Counted from the first letter of the stretch, positions 1 to 6,240 are shown. The stretch is DNA of 8,059 nucleotides from Candidatus Sordicultor fermentans (GCA_002385475.1 DGDO01000056.1:1-8059), one strand, 5' to 3'. Made by a program: numbers and translations. Notes: generated by a model from the sequence alone, not told the origin.

Positions 1-28
1 CTATTTTAGGTTGAACTTCGGTTTCAGG

Positions 29-61
29 GATTTATAAGGGAGCATCACTCCCTTATAAATC
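29..61. repeat. Perfect 14-bp inverted repeat (hairpin) near left edge
   Basis: Arms 29-42 (GATTTATAAGGGAG) and 48-61 (CTCCCTTATAAATC) pair perfectly around a 5-base loop, CATCA. Neither strand has a T-run after the stem, so it is not a classical intrinsic terminator. It lies about 170 bases past the stop codon of the thioredoxin lipoprotein gene. It could be an mRNA 3' end structure, a protein-binding palindrome or part of a mobile element whose remainder lies outside the window. The inverted repeat is directly visible; its role is unknown. Confidence 0.6.
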
Positions 62-97
62 TATTATCTGCCCGCTACTTGTATAACAGGAAAGAGG

Positions 98-127
98 AAA
101 AACTCCTCACGAAAAAGAAAAAGGAGT
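98..127 (-). terminator. Possible second terminator of the leftward operon
   Basis: Read on the minus strand, ACTCCT (127-122) pairs with AGGAGT (107-102) across a 14-base loop and is followed at once by TTTT (101-98). The 6-bp stem with a long T-rich loop is weak. It lies just downstream of a better hairpin at 135-167, so the two may act as tandem terminators. Confidence 0.35.
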
Positions 128-134
128 CCCTCGC

Positions 135-167
135 AAAAAGAAGAGGGGTTATAAGAAGTTTACCCCT
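135..167 (-). terminator. Probable rho-independent terminator of the lipoprotein operon
   Basis: On the minus strand AGGGGT (167-162) pairs with ACCCCT (149-144) around a 12-base loop, followed by the T-rich stretch CTTCTTTTT (143-135). It sits about 70 bases past the lipoprotein stop codon and in the right orientation to end that transcript. The stem is short, so confidence is moderate. Confidence 0.45.
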
Positions 168-234
168 ATAGTTCTATTTAAGAAATTAGCAAGAAACACA
201 GATAAAGATGGACAAATTGCTATCTCATTCATAT

Positions 235-849
235 TTATAAGAGATATTGGTATAAAAGAGATTCCAACTCGTTCTTTGAAACAGCGCCTGTCACAGTATG
301 TTGAATTTCTCCTTTTTCGTTCAAGAAAAGAAAAGCTGGAACTCCCAATCTTGTAAAACATTCTCTTTGCACCTTTCCATAATCATCGATTAAAACCGGA
401 AAAGTCCAGTCACTACTATTAACAAAACCGCTCCTGATCATCTGGGTATATTCCTCGGTAGGAGCAATTAAATTTCCAGACGTCCCGCTTTCATTCACTG
501 CTATTCCCATCACCGTCAACTCTCCTTGATGGCGGCGATAAATATCCTGGATTGCAGGAGCTTCCTCCTTGCAATAACTACAGTAAGACTTGAAGAAAAA
601 TACTAAAACTGGTTTTCCCCGAAATTCAAGAAGGGAAACCTCTTTCCCATCTAAGTCAGGAAGAGTAAAATTAATTCCAGTATCTACTGGCGTTGGAGTT
701 GGTGTATCTGTAGGAGTTGGTGTATCTGTAGGTGAAGGATCAGGAGTCTCTGTGGGTAAAGGTAAATAGTCAGAGCATCCTGTTACTCCCAAAAGAAGAG
801 AAAAAACTGAAACAATGATAAACCACTTCGGCCAGTTTTCCTTTTTCAT
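235..849 (-). CDS. TlpA/ResA-like thioredoxin-fold lipoprotein
   Basis: A 204-residue predicted exported thiol-disulfide oxidoreductase. Residues 1-25 form a lipoprotein signal: KK-rich start, hydrophobic stretch at about 9-21, lipobox VTGC with the lipidated cysteine at 25. Residues 30-58 are a Pro/Thr/Asp-rich linker that would hold the domain away from the membrane. The redoxin domain follows (about 58-204), with the active site C90-S-Y-C93 in FFFKSYCSYC and the cis-proline region GVPAFLFL (P171). An extra cysteine, C164, is present. Family members reduce or oxidise cysteines of envelope proteins, for example in cytochrome c maturation; the partner here is unknown. The start is supported by AGAGGAG at 858-864, 8 bases upstream. 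It lies 62 bases behind the O-antigen ligase-like gene on the same strand, so co-transcription is likely. Family assignment is firm; redox direction and client are not. Confidence 0.88.
   Translation of the reverse strand: MKKENWPKWFIIVSVFSLLLGVTGCSDYLPLPTETPDPSPTDTPTPTDTPTPTPVDTGINFTLPDLDGKEVSLLEFRGKPVLVFFFKSYCSYCKEEAPAIQDIYRRHQGELTVMGIAVNESGTSGNLIAPTEEYTQMIRSGFVNSSDWTFPVLIDDYGKVQRECFTRLGVPAFLFLNEKGEIQHTVTGAVSKNELESLLYQYLL
695..730 (-). repeat. Two perfect 18-bp tandem copies in the Pro/Thr linker
   Basis: The 18-base unit GGAGTTGGTGTATCTGTA occurs at 695-712 and again without a gap at 713-730. Partly degenerate material follows to about 765. It encodes the repeated Asp/Thr/Pro residues of the lipoprotein linker. 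The unit length is a multiple of three, so copy-number change by slippage would lengthen or shorten the spacer without breaking the frame. Confidence 0.8.
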
Positions 850-857
850 AGTTTAAG

Positions 858-864
858 CTCCTCT
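858..864 (-). promoter_or_regulatory. Ribosome binding site of the thioredoxin lipoprotein gene
   Basis: AGAGGAG on the minus strand, 8 bases before the ATG at 849-847. It fixes the start just ahead of the lipoprotein signal peptide. Confidence 0.75.
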
Positions 865-911
865 CTTATCATCTTATTCTTTTAATGTCCAATTATACAA
901 CATAACCATAT

Positions 912-3008
912 TCAATTTTCCAGCAATAAAGAAAATTCTTGAAATGCTTCTTGCAGGTTTTCTGATTCGGTAATATTTTTCCGAGAATGGCTAACGTTTT
1001 TTTGGAATTTTTCTCGCACCAATAAACCTCGAGCATAATATTCCCTGGCCTTTTCTTCCTCTCCTCGAGATTTATAAAAATCACCCACCGCTCGATATGC
1101 AGAAACCAAAACCTCATAAGTAGAAGAAAGAAGAGGAGCTTTTTCTACTGCTTCTTCTAAAAACTGCAAGCCTTTTTCGAATTGACCTTCTTCCACATAA
1201 AGAACTCCCAGCTGCTCTAAATAAAGGTAATAAAAGGGAGAAAGGCGATGAGCTCTTTCTGCTTCTTTTTTGCTTTTTTCTCGGAATTGAGGATTGCCTT
1301 CTTTTAAAAACTTTTCCCTCCAGGCTCTGCTTAAAGCCAGGTGAATTTCTGCATCTCCAAAACTAAACCGTGCTGCTTTTTGATAGAAATAAAGAGCGCT
1401 ATCGTTATCTCCTGCTTTAGCATAGTAGTCTCCCCATATTTTATTGTTGGTGCCTTGAAAGATAAGAATGGAGAGAACAAAGAAAACCACTCCTAATAAT
1501 ATTAGGAACTCGTAGTGAATTCGAAAAGATAAGGGAAAAGAGGAAAATTTGTAGTCCCGAAGATAATTTGCCACCCCTGCGGCAAAAAACCAGATGGTGA
1601 AATGATACGCTCCCAGGGAAAAATTGACATCCAGAAAACTATGAGTAAATCCCATAAACAGCAAAGATAAAACCCCGAAAATCAAAATTTTATCTGGGGA
1701 AGGTAAAGAGTGGCGATTCTTAATAAAAGGATAAAAAAGAGAGAAAAGCAAAATAGCAATGAGAGAAAGCCCTATTAGCCCTCCCTCTACCAGAATCTGC
1801 AAATAAAAATTGTGAGTACTTTCAGTAAAGTAAGGAGCCGACTGATAACCTAAATAAAGAGCCTTCCAGGCTCTCCCTCCCCATCCATTAAGAAGACGAG
1901 GAAAGCTGACCCTCCAGGCATCTCGGTAAAAAATAAATCTTTCCGCCGCACTATGGGTAGTAAAACTGATATCTCGTAATCTCCGAGAAAGCTGAGGAGG
2001 TAAAAAATCAGAATAGAGGGCTAAAAGAAAGATAATTACCACTAACCCGACCAGACTTACTACTCCTAATAGAAGAGAACGGTTGCTAAGAGAAGCAACT
2101 TTTTCTTCTACTCTGGACAAAAGAAAGATAACTCCGGTGAGAATTAAAGCTCCTGAGAATAGAAAGCCAAAAAAGAGAGGATCCTTGTGAACAAGATAAT
2201 TTTCTAAAGGGGAAACAAAAAGCAAAAGGACAAGAAGAGAAAAGAAAAGCACTTCTGCCAGCTGAATTTTTTCTCGGCGAGGGAGAAGCAAAAACAAAAA
2301 AATTAAAGCCAGAGGGAGAGTTAATATCCCTCCTCGAGAGTAAGTGAAAAAAAAGCCAGAAAGAGAGAGAAAAGAAAGAAAAATTGCTCCCAGAAACCAG
2401 CTTTTCTTTTTCTCCAGAAGAAACAGAGTCAAAAGAGCAATGTAGCTCATAGCGAAATAAGCAGCAGTAGTGTTGGGATATTGAAAAGTGGAATGCAATC
2501 TGCCACCAATAAATAAATCTCTCATACTCATACCCAAGGGGGTAGCAGAAGGAGATACCCAGCCAAATTGATAAAAAATACCCAGAAAAGCCAGAATAAT
2601 ACCATTTAATCCCAGAGCAAGAAGAAACCACTTTTTATCTTCCAGGGAAGACCACAGGTTTTCTACCAGCAGGAAAAACATTGCAAAAGTTAAATAATTG
2701 AAAAACTCCCGGAAAGCTCCTCCTTTATCAGCCGCCAGGGGAATATTAAGAAGATAAAGTAAAACTAAGAAAATAAATATCCATTCTGGTATAGTGCTAA
2801 TAATTATTCTCTCCTGGCGTAAAAAGTACTGAGCAACAAAGAAAAAAATAGCTATTCCCCAGAAAACGGCGAAAAAGAGGAAACGTTCATAATCAAAATA
2901 CAGACCTCGATAATAGGGAGAAAGAAGCACCAGGCCAAATAAAGCTATTAAAACACCTTTTTTAAGGAGAGATAAATTTAAAGAACTCTTATTTTCTTTT
3001 TTAGGCAT
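912..3008 (-). CDS. O-antigen ligase/polymerase-type membrane protein (Wzy_C) with C-terminal TPR region
   Basis: A 698-residue inner-membrane protein with about a dozen or more hydrophobic segments between residues 17 and 516, then a soluble tail of about 180 residues. Wzy/WaaL/PglL superfamily signatures are visible: GGRLHSTFQYPNTTAAYF (168-185), FTYSRGG (221-227) and the Wzy_C loop, where GWGGRAW (375-381) leads to ESTHNFYLQILVEGGLIGL (396-414) with the conserved His399-Asn400. Such enzymes polymerise or transfer lipid-linked glycans outside the membrane, onto lipid A-core, another chain or protein. Residues about 523-665 read as TPR-like helical pairs (such as LGVLYVEEGQFEKGLQFLEEAVEKAP), likely a protein-interaction platform. 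An in-frame stop 12 bases upstream limits the start to the ATG at 3008, yet no good Shine-Dalgarno sequence precedes it. Polymerase, ligase or protein-glycosylating activity cannot be told apart here. Confidence 0.88.
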   Translation of the reverse strand: MPKKENKSSLNLSLLKKGVLIALFGLVLLSPYYRGLYFDYERFLFFAVFWGIAIFFFVAQYFLRQERIIISTIPEWIFIFLVLLYLLNIPLAADKGGAFREFFNYLTFAMFFLLVENLWSSLEDKKWFLLALGLNGIILAFLGIFYQFGWVSPSATPLGMSMRDLFIGGRLHSTFQYPNTTAAYFAMSYIALLTLFLLEKKKSWFLGAIFLSFLSLSGFFFTYSRGGILTLPLALIFLFLLLPRREKIQLAEVLFFSLLVLLLFVSPLENYLVHKDPLFFGFLFSGALILTGVIFLLSRVEEKVASLSNRSLLLGVVSLVGLVVIIFLLALYSDFLPPQLSRRLRDISFTTHSAAERFIFYRDAWRVSFPRLLNGWGGRAWKALYLGYQSAPYFTESTHNFYLQILVEGGLIGLSLIAILLFSLFYPFIKNRHSLPSPDKILIFGVLSLLFMGFTHSFLDVNFSLGAYHFTIWFFAAGVANYLRDYKFSSFPLSFRIHYEFLILLGVVFFVLSILIFQGTNNKIWGDYYAKAGDNDSALYFYQKAARFSFGDAEIHLALSRAWREKFLKEGNPQFREKSKKEAERAHRLSPFYYLYLEQLGVLYVEEGQFEKGLQFLEEAVEKAPLLSSTYEVLVSAYRAVGDFYKSRGEEEKAREYYARGLLVREKFQKNVSHSRKNITESENLQEAFQEFSLLLEN

Positions 3009-3060
3009 ATTCAGTTAATATTTCAAACATATCCTTTAAGTTATTACTGATTTATCTTCA

Positions 3061-3069
3061 ATTATAGCA
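3061..3069 (-). promoter_or_regulatory. Extended -10 promoter of the leftward ligase-lipoprotein operon
   Basis: The minus strand reads TGCTATAAT: a perfect TATAAT (3066-3061) with the extended-minus-10 TG dinucleotide. No good TTGACA box lies 16-18 bases upstream, which is tolerated in extended -10 promoters. Transcription would begin near 3054, leaving a leader of about 45 bases. Upstream at about 3081-3099 the minus strand carries the near-tandem TCAGGAAAG/TCAGGAAGT, a possible activator site. Confidence 0.5.
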
Positions 3070-3200
3070 AACAATATTACTTCCTGACTTTCCTGAAAGT
3101 AAAAAAATCAAAAATATTTTTCAGCAAAATCAAGCATAGTGAACCACAAAATCTAATCTATGGTAATATTTTTTCTTCGTGCTCTCTTATCTTTCGTAGC

Positions 3201-3270
3201 AGAGATTATTACGGGCGATTTCATCCCGGGGTGTCGTCGTTATCTCTATCACCTTCCCGTAGAAATCTCT
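3201..3270. repeat. Imperfect 15-bp inverted repeat, structured intergenic element
   Basis: The arm AGAGATTATTACGGG (3201-3215) pairs with CCCGTAGAAATCTCT (3256-3270) with two central mismatches and encloses about 40 bases. Shorter competing stems are also visible: CGGG (3212-3215) with CCCG (3225-3228), and TTCCCG (3255-3260) before CGGGAA (about 3287-3292). The element lies upstream of both outward promoters, so neither predicted transcript includes it. It could be a repetitive palindromic element, a small-RNA gene or decayed coding DNA. Confidence 0.45.
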
Positions 3271-3373
3271 CCCTTTCTTTCTCCATCGGGAAAGTATTTG
3301 CGGAATAATGTAATTCCAGAAAATAGCACAAAATAAATGAAAATAACAAAGGAAAAAATACCAAAACTTTCAT

Positions 3374-3388
3374 GGTCACTAATTGACC
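3374..3388. promoter_or_regulatory. GGTCA-N5-TGACC palindrome overlapping the -35 box (candidate operator)
   Basis: GGTCA (3374-3378) and TGACC (3384-3388) form a perfect 5+5 inverted repeat with a 5-base centre. The right half-site lies inside the TTGACC -35 box of the promoter for the AllA-like gene. A dimeric repressor bound there would block RNA polymerase. The palindrome is seen directly; regulator and ligand are unknown, and no regulator gene lies in the window. Confidence 0.45.
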
Positions 3389-3410
3389 GGATATAAAAGA
3401 CTGTTACAAT
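3383..3410 (+). promoter_or_regulatory. Sigma-70-type promoter of the AllA-like gene
   Basis: TTGACC (3383-3388), a 16-base spacer and TACAAT (3405-3410) match the housekeeping consensus at 5 of 6 positions in each box. Transcription would start near 3417, giving a leader of about 37 bases that contains AGAGGAG (3439-3445) eight bases before the ATG. Confidence 0.65.
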
Positions 3411-3453
3411 AAAAAAAGAAGAATTTTTATTATTTACCAGAGGAGAGAAGATT

Positions 3454-3945
3454 ATGAATAGTATCCAGATTAAACCACTCACTTATGAAAACTTCCAGAA
3501 ATACGGTGATTTTGTACGGCTCGACCAGGTTAGTCCTGAAAAATATCAGCGGATTGGTCAACCCCCGGTTGAGTTCTATCCCGACCTGATCTTACAAAAT
3601 TTAGGTAGCCCTATTCTGGGAGTGTCTTTATGCAGGGTTTTCCCTCGAGATCTGAAGGTTGAGCTCACCGAACACCATAATTATACTGAAGAGGGAAACC
3701 TTCCCCTCGATGGAGATGTGTACATGCACGTTGGACTTGCTACCCAGGAAGCGGAAGACATGGAAGTAGAAATTTTTGAAGTTCCCAAGCTCACCTTTGT
3801 TCGCTTAAAAATCGGGGTTTGGCATCACGCCCTCTATGCCAAAGGAGATAAACCAGTTAACGTTTTAGTATTATTAGCAGAGAGAACTTACCACAATGAT
3901 TGCGAGGTCAAACCTTGCAATTTCACCTTTGGAGAAAAGAGATAA
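3454..3945 (+). CDS. Ureidoglycolate lyase (AllA)-family cupin-like protein
   Basis: A 163-residue soluble protein of about the usual length for the ureidoglycolate lyase/hydrolase family. That family splits ureidoglycolate to glyoxylate and urea late in allantoin breakdown. The best signature is GVWHHALYA (121-129), matching the family's GVWHH metal-site region on a cupin-type barrel. An earlier segment, ELTEHHNYTEEGNLPLDGDVYMHVG (about 70-94), aligns with the ER.HP..SQ.F.PL region of classical AllA, but the family SQ is not kept. The substrate may therefore differ. The start is firm: AGAGGAG sits 8 bases before the ATG, downstream of a good promoter. It stands alone, with divergent and convergent neighbours and no allantoin, purine or glyoxylate gene nearby, so a role in purine catabolism is not supported by context. 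Family fairly sure, reaction unsure. Confidence 0.75.
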   Translation: MNSIQIKPLTYENFQKYGDFVRLDQVSPEKYQRIGQPPVEFYPDLILQNLGSPILGVSLCRVFPRDLKVELTEHHNYTEEGNLPLDGDVYMHVGLATQEAEDMEVEIFEVPKLTFVRLKIGVWHHALYAKGDKPVNVLVLLAERTYHNDCEVKPCNFTFGEKR

Positions 3946-3957
3946 AATTACTAACGA

Positions 3958-4007
3958 GAATAGATTTGGCCGGGTGAAACAGAAATATTACTCGGCCAAA
4001 TCTATTC
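3958..4007. terminator. Long hairpin between convergent genes, likely bidirectional 3' end
   Basis: Arms 3958-3975 and 3990-4007 form an 18-bp stem (GAATAGATTTGGCCG with CGGCCAAATCTATTC, extended by a G-T and two regular pairs) around a 14-base loop. The hairpin begins 13 bases after the AllA-like stop and ends 73 bases beyond the GH31 stop, so it can serve both transcripts. Neither side has a strong T-run, so it may stabilise or process 3' ends rather than terminate alone. The unusual length also allows a small mobile palindrome. Confidence 0.55.
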
Positions 4008-4079
4008 TTAAAAGTCACACATGCTTCATTATTTCCCGTGGTTCTATTCTATGCTATCTTTCCCGGAAAGATTTGCTGG

Positions 4080-6092
4080 TCAAAACGAAATAGGAATTTT
4101 TGCCTCATTCTTTAAAAATACTGGAATCACATTCAATGGTGCTTCGCTTTCTATCCATTGACCACCCTCATGCACTGTGCCATTGTAAGCGCTGGTCCAT
4201 TTTGCCCCTTCAGGTAAATATACTCTCCTCGACCTCATGCCTTCGTATAAAATAGGCGCTACAAGCAGGTCAGGACCAAACATATACTCATCTTCTACAT
4301 CATATGCTTCGTCATCACTGGGAAAATCAATAAATAAGGGCCTCATTATTGGTATCCCCTCTTCATGAGCTCTTTTCATTTGTTCCATTAAGTAAGGTTT
4401 TATTTTCTCTCTTAAGAATAGCAGATTTTTGATTATATCATATGCTTCTTCGCCAAATGACCATATCTCATTAGGACCACCAGTTAGGTCATATGGCTCA
4501 CATTTATTCGAATCTGGAGGATAAGGGAGGCGGAAACCATGCAGCCTGAAAATGGGGCAAAATACCCCAAACTGAAACCAGCGGATAATGAGCTCTTGGA
4601 AAGCAGGGTCGTTTGGGTCTCCATCAAAAAAACCGCCTATATCAGTAGTCCACCAGGGGATACCACACATCGCCATATTTAAGCCTGCTCTAAGCTGCTT
4701 CTGTAAAGAATCAAAAGTAGAAGGAATATCTCCCGACCACACCACTACTCCAAAACGCTGACTACCCAGCCAGGCACAGCGGATAAGGTTAACAATTTCC
4801 TTTTCTCCTGCTAATCGCAAACCATCCTCAAAGGCCTGCGCGTAGTAAAAAGGATAAATGTTGCTTACTTCTAAGCCATTACCTAAATGATAGCGAAGAT
4901 TATCATAATCATAGGACAAAATATTATCGTAACCAAAACCTGGCATCCCCAGCTCTGGTTCTGCTACATCCAGCCAGAACATCTTTATACCATACTTATA
5001 ATAATTTTCCTTAACTTTCTCCCAGATAAATTCTCTAGCCTCAGGGTTAGTAGCATCAAAATGGGTGTTGATTCCTCGAAAAGTGAAAATTGTAGGAACC
5101 CCACGTTCCGTTCTAACCAAGAAACCTCTCTTTACCATCTCTAAGTAGTTTTCACTATTTATTTCTACTGTCGGCCAGACTGATACCATAACTTTAATTC
5201 CCATTTTTTCTAATTCATCTACCATAGCTTGCGGGTCTGGCCAATATTCCGAGTCAAATTTCCAATCTCCCTGGTGAGGCCAATGAAAAAAGTCAATAAC
5301 TATAACTGATAATGGTAATCCTCTTTTTTTGTATTCCCGAGCTACGTTTAAAAGCTCTTCTTGAGTTCGGTAGCGGAGCTTACACTGCCAGAAGCCCAAA
5401 GCCCACTCCGGTAACATTGGTGGTTTGCCGGTCAAATCAGTATACTTTTTAACTATATCAACCGGAGTGTCTCCAGCAATAACAAGATAGTCAATCTGTT
5501 TTCCTGCTTTTGCATGCCACAAGGTATGATTTTTAGCGAGTTCTGCTCTACCAACTGCCGGGTTATTCCAGATAAATCCATACCCTCGAGTAGAAACTAA
5601 AAAAGGAATACTAATCTGGGTATTTTTTTGAGCTAATTCTAATACACATCCTTTCAGGTCTAAACACCCGTTGGCATACTGTCCCATTCCATAAAGACGT
5701 TCTCCTTCATAAGCCTTAAAATACAAGTCCGTTCTATACAAGCTACTGCTAAGAGCTTTATAATTTCTAGCTTTTAAAACATCAGCATTGCTTATCCTTC
5801 CATCAATCCACAGTTCTTCTAATAAAATCTTTCCACCATCGGTAAAATAGTTGACTGTTCCATCTGCTAATATTTCAGCCATAATCTTTCCATTTTTGAT
5901 AGTGGCTTTCATTGGTTGAATATCTATGAGAGCTGGAATAGTAGGTTGAGATAGTAGAGTCCAATTTTCTTCATTAATTTCTTTATTCAAGGTAGACCTA
6001 AAACGTAAACAGTCTTTGCCAAATGGTTCAAGCCAGATAGTTTCACCATCTTTTTGAGCTATTAGCCTGTTTCCAACTTGTTTAAAAAACAT
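4080..6092 (-). CDS. Glycoside hydrolase family 31 (alpha-glucosidase/alpha-xylosidase type)
   Basis: A 670-residue enzyme that hydrolyses terminal alpha-linked glucose or xylose from oligosaccharides. The start at 6092 is chosen over an upstream in-frame ATG (6182) because GAAAGGAG (6108-6101) lies 8 bases before it, and the extra 30 codons fall in insertion-sequence end DNA. An N-terminal beta domain (about 1-210) precedes a TIM barrel (about 228-560). Nucleophile motif FWLDVAEPE has Asp375. Acid/base candidate is Asp455 in VVWSGD. PWWTTDIGGF (479-488), FRLHGFRLPY (515-524) and VIDFFHWP (265-272) are family substrate-site segments. C-terminal beta domains end in a complete tail. No signal peptide is seen, so it probably acts in the cytosol on imported or internal oligosaccharides. 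WLDxxEPE resembles the alpha-xylosidase-like branch, but specificity is not settled. It stands alone between a convergent AllA-like gene and an IS relic. Confidence 0.92.
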   Translation of the reverse strand: MFFKQVGNRLIAQKDGETIWLEPFGKDCLRFRSTLNKEINEENWTLLSQPTIPALIDIQPMKATIKNGKIMAEILADGTVNYFTDGGKILLEELWIDGRISNADVLKARNYKALSSSLYRTDLYFKAYEGERLYGMGQYANGCLDLKGCVLELAQKNTQISIPFLVSTRGYGFIWNNPAVGRAELAKNHTLWHAKAGKQIDYLVIAGDTPVDIVKKYTDLTGKPPMLPEWALGFWQCKLRYRTQEELLNVAREYKKRGLPLSVIVIDFFHWPHQGDWKFDSEYWPDPQAMVDELEKMGIKVMVSVWPTVEINSENYLEMVKRGFLVRTERGVPTIFTFRGINTHFDATNPEAREFIWEKVKENYYKYGIKMFWLDVAEPELGMPGFGYDNILSYDYDNLRYHLGNGLEVSNIYPFYYAQAFEDGLRLAGEKEIVNLIRCAWLGSQRFGVVVWSGDIPSTFDSLQKQLRAGLNMAMCGIPWWTTDIGGFFDGDPNDPAFQELIIRWFQFGVFCPIFRLHGFRLPYPPDSNKCEPYDLTGGPNEIWSFGEEAYDIIKNLLFLREKIKPYLMEQMKRAHEEGIPIMRPLFIDFPSDDEAYDVEDEYMFGPDLLVAPILYEGMRSRRVYLPEGAKWTSAYNGTVHEGGQWIESEAPLNVIPVFLKNEAKIPISF

Positions 6093-6100
6093 CTTATGCA

Positions 6101-6108
6101 CTCCTTTC
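6101..6108 (-). promoter_or_regulatory. Ribosome binding site deciding the GH31 start
   Basis: GAAAGGAG on the minus strand, 8 bases upstream of the ATG at 6092-6090. The upstream in-frame ATG at 6182 lacks such a site, so this shortens the protein from 700 to 670 residues. Confidence 0.8.
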
Positions 6109-6142
6109 AAGGTTATGCTATTTTTAGTTGAAATTGAAAAGA

Positions 6143-6198
6143 GTGGCTCCCCGTGGGATAATCCACGTAATAGAAAAAACATTCAAGAAAGGAGCCAC
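6143..6198. repeat. Nested inverted repeats, probable end of the ISL3 element
   Basis: GTGGCTCC (6143-6150) pairs with GGAGCCAC (6191-6198). Between them CGTGG (6152-6156) and CCACG (6163-6167) form a second small hairpin. The block lies 43-98 bases beyond the restored transposase stop, where an IS right end is expected, and GGCTCC resembles the GGCTCT-like termini known in the ISL3 family. The matching left end is absent because the element is truncated, so the boundary is inferred. In the GH31 direction the block lies 50-105 bases before its start codon. Confidence 0.4.
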
Positions 6199-6240
6199 CC
6201 ACGAAAGAGAACACTAAAAAGAGGAAAAAGTCAATAAGAG

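Larger units (their letters stand above)
3009..3453. other. Divergent intergenic region, no confident gene
   Basis: These 445 bases separate the leftward ligase operon from the rightward AllA-like gene. They hold the leftward promoter (3061-3069), a structured inverted repeat (3201-3270) and the rightward promoter with an overlapping palindrome (3374-3410). A plus-strand ORF of 58 codons (3160-3336, starting MVIFFLRALL) is open across the inverted repeat. It has no Shine-Dalgarno sequence and no family I recognise, so I do not call it a gene. The part around 3210-3260 is clearly richer in G+C than its flanks. Confidence 0.6.

Noticed and set aside
149..361. Minus-strand ORF of 70 codons
   Set aside because: It overlaps the well-supported lipoprotein gene in another frame, runs into the terminator-like hairpin, and has no family resemblance or ribosome binding site.
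892..897. TATAAT on the minus strand in the gap before the lipoprotein gene
   Set aside because: It matches a -10 box exactly, but no -35-like hexamer stands 16-18 bases upstream and there is no TGn extension, so an internal promoter is not supported.
2086..2631. Minus-strand ORF of 181 codons
   Set aside because: It is an alternative frame inside the ligase gene, whose own frame carries clear family motifs. Its Ser/Phe-rich content is typical of a shadow frame.
3009..3453. Possible tRNA or riboswitch in the divergent region
   Set aside because: Local stems exist, but I could not form a cloverleaf, a T-stem loop or a recognisable riboswitch core on either strand.
3249..3482. Minus-strand ORF of 77 codons across the divergent region
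   Set aside because: It would cover the promoter and start of the AllA-like gene and lacks recognisable motifs.
3896..4093. Plus-strand ORF of 65 codons
   Set aside because: It overlaps the end of the AllA-like gene, reads through the 18-bp hairpin and runs into the GH31 3' end. It is explained by chance.
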